From Thiotrichales bacterium (GTDB taxonomy: Bacteria; Pseudomonadota; Gammaproteobacteria; Beggiatoales; Beggiatoaceae), in contig JADGEH010000001.1 in NCBI GenBank assembly GCA_016744475.1, forward strand, positions 62,001-126,000: a DNA stretch of 64,000 nucleotides, in the 5' to 3' direction. Position numbers and translations under genes: made by a program. The stretch's first letter is position 1. Each line of letters begins with the position of its first letter. This document shows, in pieces, positions 11,301 through 21,300 of the stretch. The notes under the pieces were generated by a model that had not been told where the DNA came from, made no database searches, and saw only the letters and a program-made list of their open reading frames with translations.

Positions 11301-14300
11301 ATCCTTATGTTACGCATTGCTGAACGTTATGCGGATAACGCAGATTCTGTACGCAAAGAGATGATTGAGTGGCTGCCCACCATTACAACGGGAGGAAGCA
11401 CACCATTAGTGCCTGCGTTATTAGAAATAGCGAACTATTACACAGGCGGCAAGCTGTATTACGGAGATCACCGTGCCACTAGCTTAAGTAATCGTGTCAG
11501 CCATCCTGCCAGCTACTCAGGTGGAGGAATGTATTTACCCAGCGGATGTACGCTTGAAACCTTGGATGTTTGGGGTTCTGGTTGTAGCGGTCAACTCATT
11601 TGTACACCGGATAACGGTAATTTTAGTGCTTATAATCAATGTAGCAACGTTAGCTATGACAGCAATCAAACGGTGAATTATATTCATCCTCCATTCTCAG
11701 CTTGTCAGCCTAACTACATTATCTTCTTAACCGATGGTGAGGCTAACGGTACAGACAGCTATGCCAAAGCTCAAATTAAAAGCATTACTGGTAAAAATAG
11801 CTGTGCTACCCGAGGTAATTTAAAAAGCTCTTATGCCGATGATGAGCAATGTGGTTTAGAGATCATTGATTATATGTATACCAATGACTTTGCACCTGAT
11901 ATACCTGGCCGGCAAAATATTGTGACTTATACAGTGGGCTTTTTGGAAGCTGACCCTGATTTAATGACTGATTGGGCGGATGCTGGTGGTGGTGCGTTTT
12001 ACCCTGCTTCTGATGCTATGACCTTGTTGACAGCATTTCGCCAAATTCTTGTAGATATTAAAACCAAAAGCGCCTCATTTTCTGCTCCTGGTTTAAGCGT
12101 GAATACCTTCACTCGGCTTTATCATAATGAAGACGTATATTTATCTTTATTTGAGCCTAAATCGACCCGCAGTTGGATGGGGAATGTCAAAAAATTCAAA
12201 CTCTGTGATGGCGTGGGTTGTTGTGATAGCTGCTGTAGCACTAAGGAAGAATGCGTAGGTCTGTTATTGGATGCTAACGATAATCCAGTCACAGCGGGGG
12301 GGGGTGGTATTTCCGATGGTTCAGTTGATTTATGGAATACCACATCGGAGGCTGATGGCTCTATTGTGACCCAAGGTGGTAGTGGCTCTGTTGCCCCCAC
12401 TGCTGGTAACCGTACTTTGTATACCAATCGCTCATCAAATAGTAATGTTCTACTATCACTGCCCAGTAATGCATTGAGCTATTCCAATACGACCAACGCT
12501 TTGTTTGGTGTGTCAACCAATGCTGAACGGCGAAAGCTCATTAATTGGTTGCAAGGTTATGAGCAAGGCGATACCAATGCTGGTGCGCGTGCTTGGACTA
12601 TGCGTGATCCACTACACGGCAGTCCTGGTGCAGTCACTTTTGGGGTCGATGATAGTAAGGTTTATATCGCTAATAATGGTGGAGCCATTCGCCAATTAGA
12701 TGCTGAAACAGGTGCAGAGGATTGGGTCTTTATTCCTAAAGATTTATTGCCTCTGCAAGAAGCTTTAATGGAAAATATAACCAGTAATGAGCATATCTAT
12801 GGCATTGATGGAACCCCTGCTTTCTGGCGTGATGATTTTAATCAAAATGGTTCAATTGAACGCGCTGATGGTGATTTTATACGCATGTATGTGGGTATGC
12901 GCCGTGGTGGTCGCTCTATTTATGCAATGGATATTTCTACTCCTGATGCCCCTAAATTGTTATGGCAAATTAAAGGAGGTTCTACAGCAGGTTTCGATAA
13001 CTTGGCTCAAACCTGGTCAACGCCCCAACCTAAAGCGATGTTAATTGATGGCAAAGTCAAAACAGTGTTGTTATTTGGAGCAGGTTTTGATGAAACCACT
13101 CAAGATAATGTAGGTGCGCCTTTAAAAGCCAGCAAAGGCAATGGCATTTTCATTGTTGATGCAGAAAACGGGGATTTAATTTTAGAAATTGGCAATCAAG
13201 GTTCTGGTGCGCATATGGAACTCACGGGAATGGAATATTCTATTCCTTCTGATCTTATGGTCTTTGATAGCGATGATGACAGCTTGGTTGATCGTGTTTA
13301 TGTGGGAGATACTGGTGGGCAAGTGTGGCGTATTGATCTAAAAAATGTCCGCAGTTCAGGACAACGCCGTGGTGATAGTCTGGGAGCCCGCTTAGCGGCA
13401 CTCGCCAATCCCGATCTAGCTGATCAAGCTCGCCGCTTTTTCTTTGCCCCTGATGCCGTTAATGTTGAGGATAATACCTACTCAGCCAATCCTAGATATT
13501 ATTACGTATTGATTGCTAGTGGTTTTCGTCCTAGTCCATTGAGCACGGTAGTCAGTGATCGTTTATATGCTTTGCGAGATCGATCACTCGGTTATCTTCA
13601 ATCTGATCCTATTAATACAGGGAATTTAGCCAATGCTTTATTGGATGCCCCGGGGGATTTAATTGACCCAGACAATCCTGACGATCCAACAGAGGGGAAA
13701 ACGACTAATATCAGCCAGTTCTTTACCTTGACACATGGTTTGAATAAAGGTGGAAAAGATGGCGATTATGATGCTTTGTATGATGCGACAGAGAATGTTC
13801 TGCAACTCGGCACAGCAGATAATAGCATTACCATTGATCAAGCCATTGATGAAGTACGGGTAAAACATGGTTGGTTTATTGATTTGCCTAATGTGGGAGA
13901 AAAAGGTCTTGCATCACCTTTAACGCTATCAGGCATTGTGACTTATACCACCTATACTCCACCGGGTAGTGCTTTGAAAACTATCAATACTGCGGATGAT
14001 CCCACAGAAACAACACCCGACAGAACTTATAACGATCCGGGTAGAGACCGTGTTTGTAATCAAGGCAAAGTGAAATTCTGTCATTCGCCACCGGGGAATC
14101 CTGAAAATTCGAGTACGATGTGTTTGCCTATGTCAGGTGGTAACAGCGTTGAATCTCATTTAGAAGGTCATTCTTTTGATCATATGGGAGTTTGTGGTCC
14201 GTTTGATTTTGAACGTCCAGCCAATGAAGCTACCAGTACTTGCGGAGATCAAGAGCAAGGTCGAGGTCGAGCTTATATGTTGAATGTCTTGATGGGAGGA

Positions 14301-14642
14301 GCTGTTAAAGACTTTGATGGCGATAAGGATGGCGATGGCGATGGCGATGGCGATGGCGATGGCGATGGCGATGGCAGTGGCAGTGGCAGTGGCAGTGGCA
14401 GTGGCAGTGGCAGTGGCAGTGGCGATGGCGATGGCGATGGCGATGGCGATGGATTAGATCGAGCAAAAGATTTGGGGGCTACTGTACCATCATCAGCTGA
14501 AGCCTATATATCCCCTGATGGAGCTGCTGTTCTGCTGCCTACAGGTAAAAAAGATGAAAATGGTGGCGATGGTACAAGCCTAGATAATGAAAGCATTTCT
14601 AGTGATCTGGAACGTCAACGCACATTCTGGCTCCAAGAATAG
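8346..14642 (+). CDS. pilY1: Giant PilY1 tip adhesin with inserted LamG and jelly-roll-like domains
   Basis: 2098 residues against about 1160 for Pseudomonas PilY1. A signal peptide ends near residue 25. A von Willebrand A domain starts at once with the MIDAS motif DRSGS (51-55), but its second half (FLTDGE) appears only near residues 1120-1136. Between them lie a LamG/concanavalin-like domain (about 185-400) and three related beta modules beginning with 'GLRF' (about 466-613, 627-775, 842-990). The C-terminal PilY1 beta-propeller follows, with the calcium loop DSDDDSLVD at 1641-1649. Near the C-terminus is a low-complexity Gly-Asp/Gly-Ser tract encoded by hexanucleotide repeats. The protein is expected at the pilus tip or cell surface, acting in adhesion and pilus extension. 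The inserts suggest glycan binding (inference). Confidence 0.93.
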   Translation: MRRFIHFISAALLGVFSALSLPGFADDTEVYLGQVTNVHQTDVPNVVFMLDRSGSMAYYPRGGNGAPNCGIDTLPGPNCRRMDHLQYALKQLLAEVTNVRVGFMTFKSEGHKKQIPVNYPATHIDTPASSLSVGSTTERITSVISSSQDDAEEYTTGSATGQVSLTDKILQLTGSDGNDEMQANVSGGDYKIHLKFDSSLENSMVFGHVGDFQDDNGDSKPPTYAEGVIGQAVQFDNDGSHVHLSALEELEVGEQGAIAFWYKKADKNKNTIFMRDKSGSTSYRMFFSNDRIIWHTGWKVSSEDKYEGEKLDDIENRWMHIVVTGNKNKLYLYINGVLIKSSNNAFDDSDFRENANSDWYFGSKKNGDNAFNGLLDEFILDDKLWDAAKVMEVYSAGLQGLGGTSTTYKIEDHKDNSITYIKKGTGRNWRVQDVGDFYEWSSSKNHTALALGNGQCTNSWCAGEPLLGLRFPNIAAPAGATLESAELTLYVDTGINAWNNEKKDVDSITISAEASPNPANFSSAFHNRPHLTGAGATVVWENVPLENTVTVDVTSVVDAAINQSGWDDANNAIALYLKKTPGSGDWEGSRYIYSDEKDSNKTAELKLTFGFAPPDTGSGSTEPEVDPENQIVGLRFQGVDIPQGARIISAKIDLTSIQAASDNDTYIIKVEDSGNPSAFESAARNLSKRTKSDTVVEWTPTSWGTASTASTPDLTTLLQAVVGTPGSTSSSWCGGNPVNFFIEPKGDSQPLRAALSYDGAMENSATNMLPRLSVEYDLATIPNDACVTRSYTFSVSDQQDDAFETLIRSSAPDDAVYSVSQSPSSSSFVLASDGTIDDLERRLIGLRFSELPISAGVEIRGATLSLTSAEDSPVDELFPPTLQITAEKGPSEAFKGGVANSGNLSSPNRPKTSSSTTWQPGAWVNGNVYSVDVTEPVKEAIEGSNWSRFSSLSLFIRDKNMDTYTEGTGYRKAHGMESSGSATPAILMLRIAERYADNADSVRKEMIEWLPTITTGGSTPLVPALLEIANYYTGGKLYYGDHRATSLSNRVSHPASYSGGGMYLPSGCTLETLDVWGSGCSGQLICTPDNGNFSAYNQCSNVSYDSNQTVNYIHPPFSACQPNYIIFLTDGEANGTDSYAKAQIKSITGKNSCATRGNLKSSYADDEQCGLEIIDYMYTNDFAPDIPGRQNIVTYTVGFLEADPDLMTDWADAGGGAFYPASDAMTLLTAFRQILVDIKTKSASFSAPGLSVNTFTRLYHNEDVYLSLFEPKSTRSWMGNVKKFKLCDGVGCCDSCCSTKEECVGLLLDANDNPVTAGGGGISDGSVDLWNTTSEADGSIVTQGGSGSVAPTAGNRTLYTNRSSNSNVLLSLPSNALSYSNTTNALFGVSTNAERRKLINWLQGYEQGDTNAGARAWTMRDPLHGSPGAVTFGVDDSKVYIANNGGAIRQLDAETGAEDWVFIPKDLLPLQEALMENITSNEHIYGIDGTPAFWRDDFNQNGSIERADGDFIRMYVGMRRGGRSIYAMDISTPDAPKLLWQIKGGSTAGFDNLAQTWSTPQPKAMLIDGKVKTVLLFGAGFDETTQDNVGAPLKASKGNGIFIVDAENGDLILEIGNQGSGAHMELTGMEYSIPSDLMVFDSDDDSLVDRVYVGDTGGQVWRIDLKNVRSSGQRRGDSLGARLAALANPDLADQARRFFFAPDAVNVEDNTYSANPRYYYVLIASGFRPSPLSTVVSDRLYALRDRSLGYLQSDPINTGNLANALLDAPGDLIDPDNPDDPTEGKTTNISQFFTLTHGLNKGGKDGDYDALYDATENVLQLGTADNSITIDQAIDEVRVKHGWFIDLPNVGEKGLASPLTLSGIVTYTTYTPPGSALKTINTADDPTETTPDRTYNDPGRDRVCNQGKVKFCHSPPGNPENSSTMCLPMSGGNSVESHLEGHSFDHMGVCGPFDFERPANEATSTCGDQEQGRGRAYMLNVLMGGAVKDFDGDKDGDGDGDGDGDGDGDGSGSGSGSGSGSGSGSGDGDGDGDGDGLDRAKDLGATVPSSAEAYISPDGAAVLLPTGKKDENGGDGTSLDNESISSDLERQRTFWLQE
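14328..14453 (+). repeat. Hexanucleotide tandem repeat within pilY1
   Basis: Twenty-one in-frame 6-bp units: eight GATGGC, eight AGTGGC, four GATGGC and one GATGGA. They encode (Asp-Gly)8(Ser-Gly)8(Asp-Gly)5. Six-base units keep the frame, so slippage would change tract length without switching the gene off. Confidence 0.97.
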
Positions 14643-14652
14643 CCTCATCAAC

Positions 14653-14683
14653 AAACGTCTGGTTTGCGTGCCAGACGTTTTTA
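14653..14683 (+). terminator. Rho-independent terminator after pilY1
   Basis: A perfect 10-bp stem (AAACGTCTGG with CCAGACGTTT) and an 8-base loop, followed by a short T run, lie 10 bases beyond the pilY1 stop. This implies that pilE has its own promoter or depends on read-through. Confidence 0.85.
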
Positions 14684-14759
14684 TGTAAGAAGCTGTCTGG
14701 TCAATTCAATATAAACAGCATCTAAAGATGACAACCATACTTTTTAAGGATATTTAACC

Positions 14760-15260
14760 ATGCAGATTCGCAATAAAGGCTTTACCCTGATTGAGCTCAT
14801 GATTGTGGTGGGGATTATTGGCATCATCGCTGCCATTGCCCTACCCGCTTACGATAAGCAGATGATGAAAACTCGACGTGCAGATGCCAAAACCTCATTG
14901 ATGGCTTTAGCTCAAATTCAAGAAAGCTTCAATATGAACAATGGCAATACCTATGCAAGCCAATTATCAGGTACGGATGCTTTAAGCCTTCAATGTGAAT
15001 CTAAAGGTTTATGTCAGGGGGATGGTACGACGACTAAAACACCCAAAGGTTATTACACCTTAACCGTCACTGATTTACAGGGTGGTACTGATGCAGGACC
15101 GAATTTTGTGGCAGGCTTTATTTTGAGTGCCACTATTCTAGCGGGGAGCGCACAGGATGATGCTTGGGAAAAAGGTCAATGTTATACCTTATCCGTGAAC
15201 TCTCGCGGACAAAAAACCGCCGTTGATGACGGTGGCAATGTTCGCTCAGAGTGTTGGTAG
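14760..15260 (+). CDS. pilE: Type IV pilus minor pilin PilE
   Basis: 166-residue type IVa pilin-like protein. A short leader is cleaved after Gly7 (KG|FTLIELM) and Glu is at +5. The alpha-1 helix contains 'IAAIALPAYDKQMMKTRRADAKTSL', normal for PilE of the fimU-pilVWXY1E locus. Four cysteines follow (two in 'LQCESKGLCQ', two in the C-terminal D-region ending ECW). Its place directly after pilY1 supports a minor pilin rather than the major pilin. AAGGA precedes the ATG. Confidence 0.9.
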   Translation: MQIRNKGFTLIELMIVVGIIGIIAAIALPAYDKQMMKTRRADAKTSLMALAQIQESFNMNNGNTYASQLSGTDALSLQCESKGLCQGDGTTTKTPKGYYTLTVTDLQGGTDAGPNFVAGFILSATILAGSAQDDAWEKGQCYTLSVNSRGQKTAVDDGGNVRSECW

Positions 15261-15317
15261 GCAAATGTCTATCAGTCGATAAGCCCCTCCTTTGCATCAA
15301 ACACTATCCTTTTCTAT

Positions 15318-15353
15318 AAAACCTCACCCAGATGGCCTGGTGTGAGGTTTTTT
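15318..15353 (+). terminator. Terminator after pilE
   Basis: AAAACCTCAC pairs with GTGAGGTTTT and runs into six T. It ends 26 bases before the ATG at 15380, which argues against starting the next gene at the upstream in-frame codon at 15332, inside this hairpin. Confidence 0.85.
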
Positions 15354-15379
15354 CAGTTTTGTTCCTTGGAATGATTGCC

Positions 15380-18300
15380 ATGAAAACATTGTCGTCCTTT
15401 ATTCAATCTGTGCTTCAAGTACTGACTCTTAGTGTTTTGTTATGCAGTATGCCAGCCTCTGCCTTAGTGTTATTAGACAGTTACACCGATGGTCAAGGCG
15501 GTGTTTTAGAATTATCCGGTGTTCATCAACTTCTGCTCAGCCCAGATAATCAATATCTTTATGCTTGTGCATTTAATGATGAAGCCGTCAGCGTTTTCAG
15601 CCGTGATTCTAATGAGGGTCGTTTGACTTTTATTGAGCATCACAAACAAGGGCAAAACAATGTATCGGGTTTACGCGGTGCTTTTGCGCTGAGTCTCAGC
15701 CCTGATACGCAGCATTTATATGTGGCTGGGTTTTTATCTAATGCCATTGCGATTTTTTCTCGAAATGCCAGCGACGGGCGTTTGAGTTTTGTGCAAGAAA
15801 TGGTAGGCGATACGCGCAATGCGCTGAATCGAGTCAATGGCTTGTCCTTGGATACCCAAGGCAAAAATCTTTATGCGACTTCAGACGATGGCGTGGGGGT
15901 TTTTAGTCGTGATAGCCAGACAGGGTTGCTCAACTTTGTCGCGCTTTACCAAAACACCACGCCAGGTATGCAAGGACTGAGCGGAGCCACCGCAGCACGA
16001 GTCAGCCATGATGGTTTAAGTGTGTATGTCACTGGGCGCAATGATAATGGCTTGGTGTTTTTTGAGCGTAATCCTGACACGGGTGGTTTGAGTTTTTCTC
16101 AGTTTTATGCCAATGGTCTCAATGGCATAACGGGTTTAGGCGGTGCGTATGATGTGCAAATCAGCGCTGATGATAGCCTGGTTTTTGTTAGTGGAAACAG
16201 CGATGCAGCGATTGTGGCTTTTCAACGCGCAGCGGGTGGGGCATTAACATATTTGCAAACTTATCAAAATAATGTGGGCGGGGTTCAGGGTTTATCCGGC
16301 GTACAGAGTTTAACCCTCAGTGATGATGGTTCGCGCTTATTCGCTGTGGGTAACAGTGACAACGCTGTGGTGATGTTTGATGTTTTAGGCGCGAGTAGCG
16401 CACTCGATCCTTTGCGTTTTTTCCAGTTGGTGAAGGATGGTGAGCAGGGCATTAATACTTTATCCGGTCTTAACAGCATCGCAGTGGATAGTCAGTCACG
16501 TCAGGTGTACACCAGTGCTTTAAATGTTAGCAGCCTTACCGTGTTGTCATTAGATTCAGCCGATCTAAGTTTGAGCATGACCGCTCTCGCCGATACACCA
16601 TTAGATAGCACTTTTAGTTACACGCTGCATGTGGAAAACCTGGGCCCTGGCGTGGCTAATGATGTAGTTTTAACCGATACCTTGCCTTCAGCCTTAAGCT
16701 TTAATGCCGCCAGCAGCGATTCTCGTTGTAGTGCCACAGGACAACAGATCACTTGTGTCTTAGATGTATTGACAGCCAGTCAAACATTGGATGTTTTATT
16801 GTCAGTGACCGCTAATGAAGCCGGTACCGTGAGCAATACCGCCAGTATTAGTAGCTCGGATTTGGATGGCGATAGCAGCAATAATAGCGCTTCTGCTAGC
16901 ATTGACATCATTTCCCAGCTATCCAGCGCAGATGTGGGTATTAGCCTGTCTGTGGATACTGATCCGGTCAACATCAGTTCTACTTTCACCTATCAAATGC
17001 AACTGAGTAACGCAGGCCCTAGTGATGCGAATAATGTCGTGGTGTTGCTGTCTCTCCCTTCGGGTAGCAGCTTTGTCAGTACGCAAGCTGGGCAAGGCGT
17101 TTGTACTTCGCTAGATAGCACGCAAATACGCTGCACGCAAAATAGCCTCACCGCGAATAATCCGAGTGCTCTCAGCGTCACTGTGCGCAGTCCCAATCAA
17201 GCCACAGAGATCACGGCAACAGCCAGTATCAGTGCCAATGAAACGGACTTAAACACGAGCAACGACAGTGCTTCAGTCAGCAGTCAAGTGGAAGTCATCA
17301 CCACTGATTTGCAATTGCTAGGCGCTTTTCCTGATCGTCTCACCGTGACGGTGGGGGAAGTGCTGACGTATGAAGCGGGGATGCGTAATCTTGCCAGCAC
17401 GGCGGCGCAGGATGTCATTTTTGAAGCCCTGCTAACGCCGGCCAGCGGCTTACGTTATGTGTCTGCATCGACGACTAATCCCAATGTAACCACACCTTTT
17501 TCAGTGTGCAATGACCAGGGACAAGGCGTGGTGCGGTGTGAATTGGGCACATTGGATGCGTTAGGCAGCCCGGTGTCTGTGCAATTATCCGTATTACCCA
17601 TCAGTTCCGGCACACTCAACGCCCGTTTTGCACTGAGCAATCCCGCGACTGATACCGATACCAGCAATAATACCTTTAGCGCCGAAGCCGTGGAAATGAC
17701 GGGCGAACCCATTGATGTGGCTTTAGCGCTCACCACTGTCACGCCCAATGTGGGTTTTATTGGCAATCCATTGGCGTTTCAACTCACCGCCAGCAATACC
17801 AACACCTCTTCTCCCGCCAGCAATGTTGTGGTGACCATGACGCTACCCGCAGATGTGGATTATGTGGGCGCGGTTACAGAACAAGGTTCCGGTTGTAGCG
17901 AAACCGCTGGAACCGTGACTTGTGCATTAGGCAATATGTCCATTAGTGGCAGCACCCGTCTGACTTTAACCGTGCGCCCCACCACCGAAGCGGACGTGGC
18001 TTTTAGCGCACAATTAAGCACCGGGAGTTTTGATCCTGATAACACCAATGATGTCGTGAGCCGCACGGTGAGTGTGCAGCCCGCTACGGTGGATTTACAA
18101 GTCACAGGGAGCATCAGCCCTGATCCAGTGGTGGTCGATGATGAATTACAAATGCTGTTCACTGTCGTCAATGCGGGCCCTAGCCAAGCCAATAACACCC
18201 AGTTCACACTGAGTTTGCCGACCGCTGGTACTTATTTATTGTTGTCTGCGGCGGTAGCGGGAGGCAACGATTGCACGTTAGCGGCGGATGTATTGAGCTG

Positions 18301-21300
18301 CGATTTGGGACTACTCAGCATACAAGCCGCCTCCAATATCGAAGTGCGTTTATTGCCACACGAGGCGGGGCTTTTTAGCGCGACCGCCACCTTGCAAAGC
18401 AGTGTGCAAGACACCCAGGCCGCTAATGATAGCTTGACCTTAAGCAGTCTCGTCAACCAGCCTTTAGCCTTGAGCCAGGGACAAGTGTACGTGGAGGGGC
18501 AAAATGGAATAACGGGTTTGCAAAGCCTATTTGGCCTATTGATCAGCCAGGATGGGCAATATTTATATGCCACCAGTTTTAATCAAGCAGGTGTCGTGGT
18601 GTTACAGCGTGAAGCCAGCAATGGCGATTTAAGCGTGATACAGTTTTTGAGCAATCAGGATGTGGGAGTCAGTGGTCTAGGTGGCGGCAGCACAGCGGCT
18701 TTTAGTAGCGATGAAAAATGGTTGTATGTGCCTGGATTTATTGACGATAGCTTGGTGGTCTTGCAACGTAATGCGAGCAATGGATTGCTGAGTTTTGCGC
18801 AAGTCGTCAGCGCAACGGACACAGGCTTAGAAGCGCTGCAAGGGCCTTATGCCGTGACAACACAGGACAATTTTGTGTATGTCGCTGATTTCAATTCGGA
18901 TGCAGTGTTAGTGCTACAACAACAAGGCACGGATAGCAGCCAATTAGTGCTGCTAGACATACAGCAAAACGGGATAGGCGCAGTGAACGGCTTAAACGGC
19001 ATTAATCACCTCACCGTCAGCGCAGACGGTGCGCAGTTATATACCAGTAGCGCTTTAGATAGCAGTGTGACGGTGTTTGACCGTGATCTCAGCAGCGGGC
19101 TTTTAAGCTTCAAACAAGCCTTGCGTAATGAGAACAGCGAAGGCGGCATTACGGGCTTAAACGGTGCCAGTCATGTTTTGAGCAGCCCCGATAATCAATA
19201 TGTCTATGCCGCGGGCGGTGCGGATATGAGCGTGGTGACGTTCAAACGGGGCGCTGATGGGCGTTTGCAATACCTGCAAACCCTCACTGACAACAACGGG
19301 CTGAATAATGTCTCTGATCTTAAATTAAGCCAAAACGGTGATTATTTATATGCTGCGGCGACTAACAATAATGCGCTGACATTGCTAGGTCGCACACCGA
19401 GTACGGGTTTATTAAGCCTGCAACATATTCTGGCAAATGGCACGGATGGGATACAAGGTTTAGACGGTATTCGGGCTATCGCCATCAGCCCCGACGCGCA
19501 GCATGTTTATACCGCTAGTCTTAACGGTAATGCCATCACTTTGTTTCGTTTGCCCAATGCCGATGTGTCGGTGAGTATGACCGCTACCAACGTGCAACCC
19601 AACACTGGACAAGACCTAACGTATCGCTTTTTAGTCAGCAATAACGGTACTGATCGCGCCACCAGCACCACTTTAAGTGTGCAAATTCCAGCAGGTTTAT
19701 CGCCCCTCAGCTACAGCAGCACAGGATTTTGCGAAATGACCAGCGCAGCGCTGACTTGTCACTTAGGTTCGCTCAATGCGGGGGCGGCGACCAATGTGAG
19801 CTTGACGGTCGTGGCTGACAGTGCAGGCGAGCGCATGACCACCGCCAGCGTCACGGCCTCACAAAGTGACGAACTGCCTGATAACAATACGGTCAGCCAA
19901 AGCATTGAAGTGATGGGGGTGGCTAACTTAGTGGTGAGTCTTGATGCGGCAGTGCCCTTTACGGCTCAAGAGGCGGAGATTCAATATCAAATCAATCTCA
20001 TTAATGCCGGCCCTGATGCTGCCAGCCAAATCGTGTTGACCGATGTTTTGCCCCCGCAAGTGGCTTTTATTTCAGCGCAACTCAATGCAATCCCCTGCAC
20101 TTTTAACGATCCCACCGTCACTTGCTTACTCGACACGCTGGCTAATCAAGCCCGTGTGGTGGGCGAAATTCGCGTGCGGATGCTCGACACGAGCAGCGTG
20201 ACCAATAGCCTATTAGTTACCAGCACTTCACTGGATTTAAACCAACCCAATCAAGCCAGCTTGACGCTGCCCGTGGCGCAAACGGTGATTAATAGCGAGA
20301 TCAATAATCAAGGACAGGTGTTACGCGATGTGTGGGTGACGGCTGATGGTGTGATTCGCGACGGCACAGTGGCAGGCACGTTGCAAAACCAAGGCTTGCT
20401 CGATGGGGTCAGCATCGCACCAGGTGCTTTGATCATGGGCGGACGTTTATCGGGCGTGATCAATCATCAAGGCACGCTTCAAGATGTGGAATTATTGGCG
20501 GGCAGCACTCTTAACGGCGGTCGAGTGCAAGGCTTGATACAAGGCACCACCAACTTGTTATCCAGCTTATTGCCGCGTTTGAGCAACGTACAAGTCGCGG
20601 CAGGCACAGAATTACGCTATCTGGTCATCGACAATACGGTGACATTAGATGCGGCTACCGTACTCGGCACGGGACTTAAATTTACCGCCTTAAGTGATAT
20701 TCCTCTGGATAAAGACATCAGCGGTTTATTCCCCGTCTTAACGGAAACACAGACTCAGGGACAAGCCTTGGATGTCAATTACTCACCGGAATTTGACAGC
20801 CGAGATACTGTACTTAATGGTTTGAATACCTCGCCCGATATGTTTGGCTTGCAATTCCAGGCTACCGCTTGGGGGCATTTATTTTTTGATTTGTCGGGGG
20901 CTTTAATCAGCGCTGTTCCCGTGCAAATCATGCGCACCGCGAATCCTAGCAGCTTGCAACTCACCGCATCGGGAGCGGCACATCTCATCACACCCAATCA
21001 ATTCGATGTTTTACTACAACCTGCTTTGCGCAATCCTGCGGCACTCAGTTATCTGTTACAGTCTTTCGGCTTGGAAGCTCAAGCCCAAGTGGATGGTAAC
21101 CTCAATATTCCTTTGCCCAATAATAGCGGACGTTTATTATTGCGGCCCGATTGGGTGGCAGTCCCCGCCGGTGTCGATGATCCGGGTGACAGTCCTGCGG
21201 CGCTCGGTTTTCAAGCGATAAGCACGATACCAACCATGAATTATGCGGTCATGTTTTTTGACGACGGCTTAGGTATGCGTCGTCAACAGGTATTATATCC

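Noticed and set aside
14328..14453. Possible CRISPR-like or phase-variation tract
   Set aside because: The repeat unit is six bases, contiguous and in frame, without spacers. It lengthens or shortens a linker but cannot switch the reading frame.
15332..15379. Upstream in-frame start of the giant DUF11 protein
   Set aside because: That codon lies within the pilE terminator hairpin, and the signal peptide begins at 15380 (or 15371).
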